This document shows positions 1-8,276 of a stretch of 42,455 nucleotides of DNA, in pieces. Each line of letters opens with the position of its first letter. Position 1 is the first letter of the stretch. The position numbers and the translations under genes are program-made. Source of the DNA: an uncultured Pelagibacteraceae bacterium (GTDB lineage Bacteria > Pseudomonadota > Alphaproteobacteria > Pelagibacterales > Pelagibacteraceae); the NCBI GenBank assembly GCA_902518235.1, contig CABYFN010000006.1, positions 1 through 42,455 on the forward strand, read 5' to 3'. The notes under the pieces were generated by a model that had not been told where the DNA came from, did no database searches, and worked only from the letters and a program-made list of their open reading frames with translations.

Positions 1-200
1 ATCCTCTCCTCTTTTTTTGTGAAACCCCAAGTTTGAAAAGCAGTTTTTGCAGCTGATACTGCATCATCAACGTCTTCTTTTCCACCCAGTGAAATAACCG
101 CACAACTTTTCTCCGTAGCTGGATTTATTACTTGAATATCTTTAGAATTTTTTGGTTCTACCCATTTACCATTAATGTAAAAATTTCTTTTTTCTAACAT
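1..200 (-). CDS. NAD(P)-dependent aldehyde dehydrogenase, N-terminal part (runs off the window)
   Basis: The first 66 codons of an aldehyde dehydrogenase lie here, starting at the ATG whose complement is at 198-200; the rest is outside the window. The visible start (MLEKRNFYINGKWVEP, then INPATEK) is the standard ALDH N-terminus. It closely resembles the complete ALDH at 24823-26253, so the two are paralogues. It is the last visible gene of the long minus-strand block, 19 bp after the agmatinase-family gene. An ALDH next to a ureohydrolase would suit oxidation of an amino- or guanidino-aldehyde such as 4-aminobutanal, but that is inference. The catalytic Cys and Glu are not in the window. Confidence 0.88.
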   Translation of the reverse strand, partial: MLEKRNFYINGKWVEPKNSKDIQVINPATEKSCAVISLGGKEDVDDAVSAAKTAFQTWGFTKKEER

Positions 201-219
201 ATATTAAGCTATCTGTTCT

Positions 220-1176
220 TTAGGCTTTTGCAAACAAATTTGTTAATTCATAAACAATTGTTGCGGCTGCTAAAGAAGTTACTTCTGCATGATCGTATGC
301 AGGTGCTACCTCAACTACGTCTGCTGAAACTAAGTTTAAGCCTGACAATCCTCTTATTACATTTACTATTTCTCTAGTTGTCATACCTGCTATCTCAGGT
401 GTACCAGTTCCAGGAGCAAAAGCTGGATCTAAGACATCAATGTCTATCGACAAATATAAGGCATTGTCTCCTACTCTGTTTCTAATTCTCTCTACTATTT
501 TATCTATACCTTCTGTTTGAAATTCATCACAATGAATTATTTTAAAACCAAAGCTTTCATCATTTTTAATATCTTCCCTGCTATAGAGTGGACCTCTAAT
601 TCCAACATGCATTGATGCATCATCTAAAAATAAATTTTCCTCTCTAGCTCTCCTAAATGGTGTACCGTGTGTGTAAGGTGCTCCAAAATAAGTATCCCAA
701 GTATCTAGGTGAGCATCAAAATGGACTAATGAAACTGGACCTTTATTCTTTTTATTAATTGCTCTAAGCAATGGAACAGCTATTGTATGATCGCCACCAA
801 GACTAATAATCCCTCCTACTTTATTTAAAAGATCTGTAGCACCAACTTCTATTTGTTTTATAGCTTCATCAATATTAAATGGATTACAGGCAATATCTCC
901 TGCATCAGCAACTTGTTGCACTTTAAACGGTTCAACATCGTAACTTGGGTGATAATTTGTTCTCAAATGCCTTGATGCTTGCCTTATACCTTGAGGTCCA
1001 AATCGTGCTCCAGGTCTGTAACTAGTTCCAGAGTCAAAAGGAACTCCTACAATTGCTACATCACAACTTTCAACATCTCTTAATTCAGGCAATCTAGCGA
1101 AAGTTGATGGTCCCGCATATCTTGGTACTTTTGTTCCACTTACTGGTTGGATTGGTTTTTTATTTTTATCTTTCAA
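220..1176 (-). CDS. speB: Agmatinase / arginase-family ureohydrolase
   Basis: This 318-residue protein belongs to the arginase/agmatinase superfamily, Mn2+ enzymes that split guanidino compounds into urea and an amine. All expected metal ligands are visible: GGDH (H130), the D154-A-H156-L-D158 motif, and SIDIDVLDP (D245, D247), followed by GTGTPE at 256-261. Length and motif order fit bacterial agmatinases (about 300-320 residues). Substrate cannot be fixed from sequence: agmatine is the default, but 4-guanidinobutyrate and 3-guanidinopropionate hydrolases share these motifs. The start overlaps the end of the 73-residue membrane protein by 4 bp, so the two are translationally coupled. Position downstream of a peptide-type ABC importer and before an ALDH suggests catabolism of an imported guanidino compound as a nitrogen source. 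Confidence 0.9.
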   Translation of the reverse strand: MKDKNKKPIQPVSGTKVPRYAGPSTFARLPELRDVESCDVAIVGVPFDSGTSYRPGARFGPQGIRQASRHLRTNYHPSYDVEPFKVQQVADAGDIACNPFNIDEAIKQIEVGATDLLNKVGGIISLGGDHTIAVPLLRAINKKNKGPVSLVHFDAHLDTWDTYFGAPYTHGTPFRRAREENLFLDDASMHVGIRGPLYSREDIKNDESFGFKIIHCDEFQTEGIDKIVERIRNRVGDNALYLSIDIDVLDPAFAPGTGTPEIAGMTTREIVNVIRGLSGLNLVSADVVEVAPAYDHAEVTSLAAATIVYELTNLFAKA

Positions 1177-1394
1177 TTTTTAGAGCTATTTTTATGAATA
1201 AATTCAGCTGCTTTTTTAAAATCATTGATATTTTTTTGATACATGGAAAGCTCTTTATTTGAATTTGAAGAAACTAGAATTATTACTAAAGCAATTATAA
1301 TAGCTGCAGCATAATAAAATGGCATTTTTTTCTTCCAAGATATTAGAATTTTTGTTGCGTTGTCTACTTGTTTTTTTGTTGGTCTATTTGCCAT
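1173..1394 (-). CDS. Small single-pass membrane protein, unknown function
   Basis: The protein has 73 residues: a Lys-rich cytoplasmic start, one hydrophobic segment at about 26-44 (YYAAAIIIALVIILVSS), and a short Lys/Asn-rich tail. I do not recognise a family. Its 3' end overlaps the ureohydrolase start by 4 bp (ATGA) and its start lies 4 bp after the stop of the FadN-like gene. Such coupling on both sides supports a real gene despite its size. The positively charged N-terminus before the helix predicts an N-in orientation. It may be a lineage-specific accessory protein; no function is assigned. Confidence 0.65.
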   Translation of the reverse strand: MANRPTKKQVDNATKILISWKKKMPFYYAAAIIIALVIILVSSNSNKELSMYQKNINDFKKAAEFIHKNSSKN

Positions 1395-1398
1395 AATA

Positions 1399-3621
1399 TT
1401 AGTTTACCAGAGGTTTACCAGTTTTCAATGTATGTTTAATTCTTTCTTGAGTTTTTTCTGTCTCAATTAGCTTCATAAATGCATCTAACTCTAATTTATA
1501 CAAATCATCCTCTGATAAAGTTTTTTCTAAAGTAGTATCTCCACCACTTAAAACTTTTGCTAGCTCTTTTCCAACTTCCATACCATGATCAAGAATAATT
1601 TTTTCATTGTATAATTTTTCTAACATTTTTACCATTTTGTCATAAACACTTTTTCCAGAAAGTTTAAATGTACATTCATCTGGAGGAGAAAAATCTTTAT
1701 TATTTAGAATTATCTCTTTAGAAACCTGTAATAAACTATTTCTACTCATTATTTTTTTATCCTCTGGTCTTAAATATTTTAATGGTTCAGCTTCAATTGG
1801 TGATGTTGCAGTTTTAGCATATCCAATAATATCAAAAACTTTTAAGGGAGCATAATCAGGATCATTTTTAGCTTCTTCAGTTTGAGACCATCTCCAAAGC
1901 ATTTCTTTACATCCTCCGCCTGCTGGAATTAATCCAACCATAGTCTCCACTAAGCCAACTACAATATTGGTATGGGATGCAACAAAATTACTTTGACATA
2001 AAACCTCAAAACCACCACCCAATGCCAATCCTGATGGCGCTGATACAACTGGATATTTAGAATATTTTAAATGTTTACAGGTCTCTTGAAAATATTTAAC
2101 AAACTTTTCAATAGATTTAAAATCTCCTTTGTCTGCAAAATTCATTGTGTAAGACAAATTTACGCCTGCTGAAAATTGCATTGCCTCATTTATTATTATT
2201 AAAGGTTTGTCTGTTGCATTTTTTAAGCTATCCATTGAGTCATAATCTAAAGCATTAGCCTTAGTTGTGAATTCAACAATATTGAAATCATCAAATCTAT
2301 AGATCTCAGCAGAGTTATTTTTATCTAATTTAGTTGCTTTAGGTTTTATTTTTCCTAAAGTTTCTAAATCAGTATATTGTTGTCTTTCACCATAAAAGTT
2401 TTCGTCTTTACTTTGAGATAAGTTTTCAAGAAACTTATTGTTTTCAAATGTATCTATTCTTTCAAAAAAATCCTTAACCCCGATTTCTTTTAACATTTCA
2501 AAAGGTCCCTTGGACCAGTTAAACCCTAGTCTCATTGCTTCGTCGATATCATTAAATTTATCTGTAATGCCTGGGACTAAAGATGAAGCATATTTAATAA
2601 TTTTTGAAATTACAGACCAAGCGTATTCACCATATTTATCTTTTCTGTTTATAAGACCAACAATATCCATTTTTTCTGATCCTAAATTGAACTTTTTAGA
2701 CAACGAATATTCACCTGTTTCTAAGTTTATACCCTCTAGAATTTTTTTATTATCGAACTTATTCATTCTGTAGAAACCACCCTTACCTTTTCTCCCAGTG
2801 TACCCAGTTTCTATAAGTTTTTTAACTAATGGTATTTCTTTCGCTACAACTTGAAAGTCATCAGTTTCTGGAAGTTCTTTTATAAAACTTTTTAAAACAT
2901 CAGCCATCAAATCAATTCCAATTAAATCATAGAGTCCAAAAACACCAGTTTTTGGTATTCCCATTGGCCTTCCAAAAACAGCATCAGCTTCTTCAATAGT
3001 TAATTTCATTTTAATAGCTTCAGTCATAGCCACTTGCATAGCGTAGACACCAATTCTATTTCCTAAAAATCCTGGAGTATCATTACAAATTAATGCTCCT
3101 TTTCCTAAATCTTTTTCACAAAAACTTTTAAGTGAGTTTATTTGATCTAAATCATTATTTTCATTTTTTACAATTTCTAACAAATCCATATATCTAACTG
3201 GATTAAAGAAGTGAGTTATACAAAAATCTTTTTTTTCATCATCTGAAAGTTTCTCTGAAAGAACTTTAATTGGAATAGAAGATGTATTTGAAGAAACTAT
3301 TGAACCTTTTTTTCTTTCTTTAAAAATTTTTTCGTAAATATTATGTTTAATATCAATTCTCTCAACAACAGCTTCAACTATCCAGTCTGCTTCACCGACT
3401 TCATTAAAATTATCATTTATATTTCCAACATTAATATTATTTATTTTTGACTTATCTACTAATAAAGGAGGTCTAGACTTTAAAATTCTTTCTCTAGCTT
3501 TTTCAGAAATTTCAGTGGTTAAGTCTAACAGTGTTACTGGAACATTTGCATTACATAATTGAGCAGCTATTCCACTACCCATTGTACCTGATCCTATGAC
3601 TACTACTTTATTAATTTTCAT
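1399..3621 (-). CDS. fadN: FadN-type 3-hydroxyacyl-CoA dehydrogenase / enoyl-CoA hydratase
   Basis: A 740-residue bifunctional beta-oxidation protein with the hydroxyacyl-CoA dehydrogenase (HAD) part first and the crotonase part last, the order of Bacillus FadN rather than E. coli FadB/FadJ. The NAD-binding motif GSGTMGSGIA is at 10-19 and the HAD catalytic pair is H137 (in THFFNPV) and E149. The second HAD C-terminal domain spans about 325-420. The crotonase domain covers about 440-600, with the oxyanion region FSAGVNL at 483-489 and both catalytic glutamates, E539 (GGGFEV) and E559 (GLVET). It should hydrate enoyl-CoA and oxidise 3-hydroxyacyl-CoA. A thiolase that could complete the cycle is at 16237-17361. 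Why it sits in an ABC-transporter operon is unclear. Confidence 0.92.
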   Translation of the reverse strand: MKINKVVVIGSGTMGSGIAAQLCNANVPVTLLDLTTEISEKARERILKSRPPLLVDKSKINNINVGNINDNFNEVGEADWIVEAVVERIDIKHNIYEKIFKERKKGSIVSSNTSSIPIKVLSEKLSDDEKKDFCITHFFNPVRYMDLLEIVKNENNDLDQINSLKSFCEKDLGKGALICNDTPGFLGNRIGVYAMQVAMTEAIKMKLTIEEADAVFGRPMGIPKTGVFGLYDLIGIDLMADVLKSFIKELPETDDFQVVAKEIPLVKKLIETGYTGRKGKGGFYRMNKFDNKKILEGINLETGEYSLSKKFNLGSEKMDIVGLINRKDKYGEYAWSVISKIIKYASSLVPGITDKFNDIDEAMRLGFNWSKGPFEMLKEIGVKDFFERIDTFENNKFLENLSQSKDENFYGERQQYTDLETLGKIKPKATKLDKNNSAEIYRFDDFNIVEFTTKANALDYDSMDSLKNATDKPLIIINEAMQFSAGVNLSYTMNFADKGDFKSIEKFVKYFQETCKHLKYSKYPVVSAPSGLALGGGFEVLCQSNFVASHTNIVVGLVETMVGLIPAGGGCKEMLWRWSQTEEAKNDPDYAPLKVFDIIGYAKTATSPIEAEPLKYLRPEDKKIMSRNSLLQVSKEIILNNKDFSPPDECTFKLSGKSVYDKMVKMLEKLYNEKIILDHGMEVGKELAKVLSGGDTTLEKTLSEDDLYKLELDAFMKLIETEKTQERIKHTLKTGKPLVN

Positions 3622-3635
3622 AATGAGAATAAAAG

Positions 3636-3664
3636 TTTATAATGAATATCTTATTCAAGAGCAA
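3636..3664 (-). promoter_or_regulatory. Candidate sigma-70 promoter for the FadN-like gene
   Basis: On the minus strand TTGCTC (3659-3664) and TATAAA (3636-3641) are separated by exactly 17 bp. The -10 box ends 14 nt before the ATG at 3621, which predicts a very short leader. The DNA is so A+T-rich that such matches also occur by chance. Its position in the 71-bp gap after bioY is the main support. Confidence 0.35.
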
Positions 3665-3692
3665 CTTAAAGGCATCAAATATTATATTATTA

Positions 3693-4256
3693 TTATTTAA
3701 TTATTTTTGTAATTGATGGAATTATTGCCACTGCAAGAGCGATTTTGAATAATTCACTTGGTAAAAAAGGATATAGACCACCAGCTAAAGCCTTTTCATA
3801 ACCGATAACTGAGCCCAAATAACCCACCCCAACAATAAAAATAATAGAGGTTGCTAGCAAAAGAGAAAATAAACTTTTGATATAAGAGTCGTTAAAATTT
3901 CTTTCTGCTAAATAACCCACAATACCCGCTGCAATGGTCATTCCATAAAGATAGCCAGCTGTAGGACCTGTTAAATAGAGTAATCCACCACCTTTTGCAA
4001 AAACTGGAAGCCCAATAGCTCCTTCGAAGAGATATAATAAGAGTGTAAAAAACGCTAACTTTGACCCAAATGTCATTCCAATTATAAAAACTGCAAAAGT
4101 TTGCATCGTCATTGGAACTGGCCAGAATGGAACTTGAACTTTTGACGAAAAAGCTAAGATAAGTGTACCTATTAACATCAAAGAAATATTTTGAAAATAA
4201 ATATTTATTCTAAAATCAGATAATAAATTTTTAATCAATGTAGAATTATTTTTCAT
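3693..4256 (-). CDS. bioY: BioY, biotin-uptake S component
   Basis: A 187-residue membrane protein with about six hydrophobic helices and clear BioY motifs: PFWPVPMTMQTFAVF near residues 44-58, GAIGLPVFAKGG near 79-90, and GPTAGYLYG near 97-105. BioY is the substrate-binding subunit of ECF-type biotin importers and in some bacteria works without dedicated BioM/BioN. No ECF ATPase or T component is visible here, so it either uses a shared module elsewhere or acts alone. Biotin uptake is consistent with vitamin auxotrophy in streamlined marine bacteria (general knowledge, not shown here). It lies between the Dpp-type ATPase and the FadN-like gene with 56- and 71-bp gaps. It could therefore be expressed independently of the transporter genes upstream. 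Confidence 0.92.
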   Translation of the reverse strand: MKNNSTLIKNLLSDFRINIYFQNISLMLIGTLILAFSSKVQVPFWPVPMTMQTFAVFIIGMTFGSKLAFFTLLLYLFEGAIGLPVFAKGGGLLYLTGPTAGYLYGMTIAAGIVGYLAERNFNDSYIKSLFSLLLATSIIFIVGVGYLGSVIGYEKALAGGLYPFLPSELFKIALAVAIIPSITKIIK

Positions 4257-4312
4257 CCTAGAAGGTATTAAAACATACTTAAATGCAAATTTAAAATAAT
4301 AAATATAAAACT

Positions 4313-6340
4313 TTAATTAATCTGATCTTTTTGTAATTCTTTTAGTGGTATGTGGCATCTGATGGAGTTTCCACTGTTGGTTATTTGCCATGGTGGTACC
4401 TCATTTTTACAAATATCACCTAATATTCTTGAACATCTGCCTTGAAAACTACATCCTTTTTGAGGTGGCTTTTCTTCTACAATATCTTCAGCAACTAATT
4501 TTGGTTTGATATCTGGATCTGGCTCCAACACTGCTCCTAATAAAACCTCTGTATAAGGATGTGATGGAAATTGATAAACATCTTTTGATGGTCCCACTTC
4601 ACACAATCTTCCTTGATAAAGAACAGCAACTCTATCACTTATAGCTCTTACGACAGCTAAATCATGTGAAACAAATATATATGTTGTTCCAAAATCTTCT
4701 TTAAGTTGTTGTAACAAATTTAATACGGCCGCCTGAACTGATACATCCAACGCAGATGTTACCTCATCACATAATATTATATCTGGTTTAGCTGCAAAAG
4801 CTCTTGCAACTGCAACTCTCTGTTTTTCACCACCAGATAATTGTCTAGGGTACCTAGACATATAAAATTCTCCAAGTCTTACTTTTTGCAATAGGTCTAT
4901 AATATTTTTTTTTAATTCTTCACCCTTTAAACCAAAATATAACTTTAATGGTTGTGCTATTATTTCTTCAACAGTATGGTTTGGGTTTAAAGACTCATCT
5001 GGATTTTGAAAAATTAATTGAATAATTCTTAAATCATTGGGATCTCTCTCTTTAAGGTCAGACGATAAATTTCTATTTTGATCAAATTTTATTATTCCAC
5101 CTTTGGTTCTGAGCAACCCAGCAATAGATTTTAGAATTGTAGACTTACCACTACCTGACTCTCCAACAAGAGCTATGGTTTCACCTTTATTAATATTAAT
5201 ATTAATATCTTTAACAGTTGGGTTGTCGTCAGAAATTCTATTTAATACTTGATCTAAAAGTTTTTGCTTAGCGTAACTTATTGAAACTTCTGAAAGGTTT
5301 AATATTTCTTTATCCTGTGTACTCGTCTTAATTTCATTTAGAGTTTGATTAACCTGACTGTCATTCATTAAACTCTTATGATTGAAACATCTAACACTAG
5401 TGTTTAACTCCTCTAAGTACTCAAGTTGAGGAGAGTTATTTTTACATTTTTCTTCTGAAAAATCACACCTATCAAAGAAACTGCAGCCCCTATGAATTGT
5501 ACCAGGTTGAGGTTGGCTACCAGGCATTGATTGTGGAAGTCCTGCTAGTGATAATTTTGGAATAGATTTGAGCAAACCATAGGTATACGGATGAATTGGT
5601 TTTTTAAGAATATCTCTTGAAGGCCCTTCTAATACTATTTCACCGGAGTACATTACGATAATACGATCACTTACTTGAGCTATTGCTCCTAGGTCATGGC
5701 TTACATAAACCATTGATGTTCCTGTATCTTTAGCAATGAAATTAAGCAATTCTAAAACATGAGCTTGTGTTGTGACGTCTAAGCCAGTAGTAGGCTCATC
5801 TAAAAGAAGCAAATCAGGAGTTCCTGCTAATGCCATTGCAACAGCAACTCTTTGTTGTTGTCCTCCTGAAAGTTCATGAGGATATCGAAGAGCAATTGTT
5901 TCTGGTGAAGGAAGTCTCACTTTATTTAACAATTCAGAAATTTTTTTTTCTCTTTCTTCCTCTTTTAAATCAGAATGCAACTGTAATGCCTCATCAATTT
6001 GATAACCTATTTTTAAATTTGGTGTCAATGCCTGTCCAGCATTTTGTGGTATCATCGCAATTTTTCTACCTCTGATTTTTTCCAAATCTCTATTTTTCAT
6101 TTTTAAGAGATTTGAGGAATTGAATTCACATTCTCCACCAATTGTATAGAGACCATGCTTAACATACCCCATCATAGCTAGTGCTAGAGTACTTTTTCCA
6201 GATCCAGACTCTCCAACAATACCAACGGTTTCACCTTTTTTAATATTTGTGCTTATGTTTCTTAGTATTAAAATCTCTTCACCTTTTTTACTTTTAAATC
6301 CAATGGATAAATTTTTTACATTTTGAATTATTTCAGTCAT
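4313..6340 (-). CDS. Fused DppD-DppF-type ABC transporter ATPase (peptide/nickel family)
   Basis: A 675-residue protein holding two complete ABC ATPase domains. Half one has Walker A GESGSGKST (43-51), signature LSGGQQQRVA (157-166) and Walker B LLLLDEP (177-183). Half two has Walker A at 393-401, LSGGEKQRVA (501-510) and IILCDE (521-526). Each half ends with the oligopeptide-transporter C-terminal extension carrying four cysteines (C286, C292, C299, C318 and C630, C636, C644, C662), the pattern linked to an Fe-S site in DppD-type ATPases. Fusion of the D and F subunits is common in alphaproteobacteria. Its start is 2 bp from the stop of the DppC-like gene. It energises import through the two permeases encoded upstream. 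Confidence 0.95.
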   Translation of the reverse strand: MTEIIQNVKNLSIGFKSKKGEEILILRNISTNIKKGETVGIVGESGSGKSTLALAMMGYVKHGLYTIGGECEFNSSNLLKMKNRDLEKIRGRKIAMIPQNAGQALTPNLKIGYQIDEALQLHSDLKEEEREKKISELLNKVRLPSPETIALRYPHELSGGQQQRVAVAMALAGTPDLLLLDEPTTGLDVTTQAHVLELLNFIAKDTGTSMVYVSHDLGAIAQVSDRIIVMYSGEIVLEGPSRDILKKPIHPYTYGLLKSIPKLSLAGLPQSMPGSQPQPGTIHRGCSFFDRCDFSEEKCKNNSPQLEYLEELNTSVRCFNHKSLMNDSQVNQTLNEIKTSTQDKEILNLSEVSISYAKQKLLDQVLNRISDDNPTVKDINININKGETIALVGESGSGKSTILKSIAGLLRTKGGIIKFDQNRNLSSDLKERDPNDLRIIQLIFQNPDESLNPNHTVEEIIAQPLKLYFGLKGEELKKNIIDLLQKVRLGEFYMSRYPRQLSGGEKQRVAVARAFAAKPDIILCDEVTSALDVSVQAAVLNLLQQLKEDFGTTYIFVSHDLAVVRAISDRVAVLYQGRLCEVGPSKDVYQFPSHPYTEVLLGAVLEPDPDIKPKLVAEDIVEEKPPQKGCSFQGRCSRILGDICKNEVPPWQITNSGNSIRCHIPLKELQKDQIN

Positions 6341-6342
6341 TT

Positions 6343-7236
6343 TTAAACTGGAGCTTTTGTTGATCTATCTATACCTAATGCTTTAGCAAAAGCATCGGCT
6401 GTCAAATTGATACCAATTATTAAGCTGCTTAAACCAACTATTGGAGCTATCACTGACCAATAAGCAAAAGACATTAGACCTCTGGCGTTTGATATCATCA
6501 ATCCCCAATCTGGAGTTGGGGGACTAACACCAAAACCGAGAAATGACAAAGAACTAAAGCCAAGTAGCATCCATGACCATCTCATTGCTCCTTCCACTAA
6601 AATTGCATCTCTTACATTTGGAATTATCTCATTCCATATAATTGAAAAATTACTGTGACCCCTTGCTCTAGCGGATACAATAAAGTCTTTTGCAATAACA
6701 TCATGAGTTGCAGCTCTTGCTACTCTTACAATTCCTTTACCATAAAAGAAACCCAAAGCCGGTATTAGCACTTCAGTTGATGTACCCAACAACGACACAA
6801 TTAACAACATTGCTAATATCCACGGTATAGATAAAAATGCATCAACAATTCTCATCACTATATCGTCTGTTTTTCCACCAACTAGTCCACAAAAAATTCC
6901 TAATAGACCTCCCCAAAGTAATGCTATCAAAGATCCAAAGAAGGTAATTGTTAAAGCTGTTCTTCCACCTAAAATTGTTCTAGTAAAAACATCTCTTCCA
7001 AGATCATCAGTCCCAAACCAATACTCAGCAGAAGGAGCCTGTAGCATTAAAGTTGGGTTTATTGCTTTAAAATCATATGGCGCAACATAAGGACTAATAA
7101 ATGCAAGAATTACGTGGAAAATCAATATACTTAAACCTATAAATCCTGATGGTCTTGAGGCCATTGTAATTATTATTTCAGAAACTTTTGCGAAATTACT
7201 TTTCTTTTCTTCCTGATAAATATTATCTAATTTCAT
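6343..7236 (-). CDS. DppC-type ABC transporter permease
   Basis: A 297-residue inner-membrane permease of the peptide/nickel ABC family. An N-terminal helix at about 31-50 is followed by the family hallmark FGTDDLGRDVFTR (about 74-86), then five further helices. The ATPase-coupling loop contains ARARGHSNFSIIWNEIIPN. It pairs with the DppB-type permease 1 bp upstream to form the translocation pore. Spacing of 1-2 bp on both sides shows one transcription unit with the ATPase and DppB genes. The ligand is set by the binding protein at 8277-9764. Confidence 0.93.
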   Translation of the reverse strand: MKLDNIYQEEKKSNFAKVSEIIITMASRPSGFIGLSILIFHVILAFISPYVAPYDFKAINPTLMLQAPSAEYWFGTDDLGRDVFTRTILGGRTALTITFFGSLIALLWGGLLGIFCGLVGGKTDDIVMRIVDAFLSIPWILAMLLIVSLLGTSTEVLIPALGFFYGKGIVRVARAATHDVIAKDFIVSARARGHSNFSIIWNEIIPNVRDAILVEGAMRWSWMLLGFSSLSFLGFGVSPPTPDWGLMISNARGLMSFAYWSVIAPIVGLSSLIIGINLTADAFAKALGIDRSTKAPV

Positions 7237-7237
7237 A

Positions 7238-8194
7238 TTATTTTCTTATCTGTAACGTCTTTAATCTTGGATTGAGCATCAATGTCATGAGATCCGCCAA
7301 TAAATTTATACTAACATATATAGATGCAAGAATTATTGCTAATGCTTGAACTGTAGGTAAATCTCTATTTGAAATAGACTCAATAACTAACCTTCCAAGA
7401 CCAGGATAGTTAAATACAACCTCAGTTACAACAACACCACCTAAAAGCCATGCAATTGTTAAAGCTACAACATTAATAGCGGGTAACAACGCATTTGGTA
7501 AAACATGTTTAAAAACCATTTTCCAATACGGAACACCTTTTAAAATTGCCATTTGGACATATTCGCTTGCCATAACTTGAATGACGCTTGATCTCACCAT
7601 CCTAGCCATATGCGCTGTCATAATCATTGCAATAGCAATTACTGGTAAAATAATATTTGGTAATAGTTCTAATAATGAAACATCAGTTGGAACAATTACA
7701 ATTCCTGGTAACCACTCTAACCATATTGCGATTATTAATATTAATAAAGTAGCACTGATAAACTCTGGAATGGTCATGGCAAATATAGTTACTGTTGAAA
7801 TTGCAACGTCAGGTAATTTATCTCTCCAAAGAGCAGTTACAATTCCAAGTATTAAAGCAATTGGTATACCAATAAAAATAGCAGCTGAAGCTAGAACTAA
7901 TGAATTTTTAATACGTGGCCCTAGAACCTCTTTAATCGGCATTTCTCCACTCAATGAATAACCAAAGTCTCCTTGAATAGCATTTACTGCCCAGGATACA
8001 TATCTCTCATATGCAGGAACATTCAAACCTAATCTTCTATAACAAGCTTCTAATTGTTCTCCAAATGCTTGTCTTTCAAGATATGTTGTGCAAGCATCCC
8101 CAGGTAAAATTTCTGTTCCAACAAATGTAATTAAAGATACGATAAATAAAGTTATTAGACCTAATAGAATTCTCTTTATAATTAAAAAAAGCAT
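7238..8194 (-). CDS. DppB-type ABC transporter permease
   Basis: A 318-residue permease of the DppB/OppB type. The first helix starts at residue 3 and the family region with a two-cysteine periplasmic segment (ILPGDACTTYLERQAFG) follows. Further helices start at about 100, 135, 178, 237 and 285. The coupling loop is LKGVPYWKMVFKHVLPNALLP. The gene begins 82 bp after the stop of the binding-protein gene; that gap holds a strong hairpin, so the permease genes may be expressed at a lower level than the binding protein. It forms the heterodimeric pore with the protein encoded at 6343-7236. Confidence 0.93.
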   Translation of the reverse strand: MLFLIIKRILLGLITLFIVSLITFVGTEILPGDACTTYLERQAFGEQLEACYRRLGLNVPAYERYVSWAVNAIQGDFGYSLSGEMPIKEVLGPRIKNSLVLASAAIFIGIPIALILGIVTALWRDKLPDVAISTVTIFAMTIPEFISATLLILIIAIWLEWLPGIVIVPTDVSLLELLPNIILPVIAIAMIMTAHMARMVRSSVIQVMASEYVQMAILKGVPYWKMVFKHVLPNALLPAINVVALTIAWLLGGVVVTEVVFNYPGLGRLVIESISNRDLPTVQALAIILASIYVSINLLADLMTLMLNPRLKTLQIRK

Positions 8195-8237
8195 AAGAAT
8201 ACTTAAATTTTAAATTATTTATTTAGAAATGAAAGAG

Positions 8238-8269
8238 GTTTTACAGGCCTACTTAAAGGCCTGTAAAAC
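8238..8269 (-). terminator. 13-bp intercistronic hairpin downstream of the binding-protein gene
   Basis: Perfect 13-bp inverted repeat: arms 8238-8250 and 8257-8269 (GTTTTACAGGCCT and its exact complement) with a 6-nt loop. It starts 7 nt after the stop codon of the binding-protein gene. The minus-strand sequence beyond the stem is only moderately T-rich (CTCTTTCATTT), so it may act as a partial terminator or as a 3'-end stabiliser of the binding-protein mRNA. Such hairpins commonly raise binding-protein levels relative to permeases. Confidence 0.8.
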
Positions 8270-8276
8270 AAAATTA

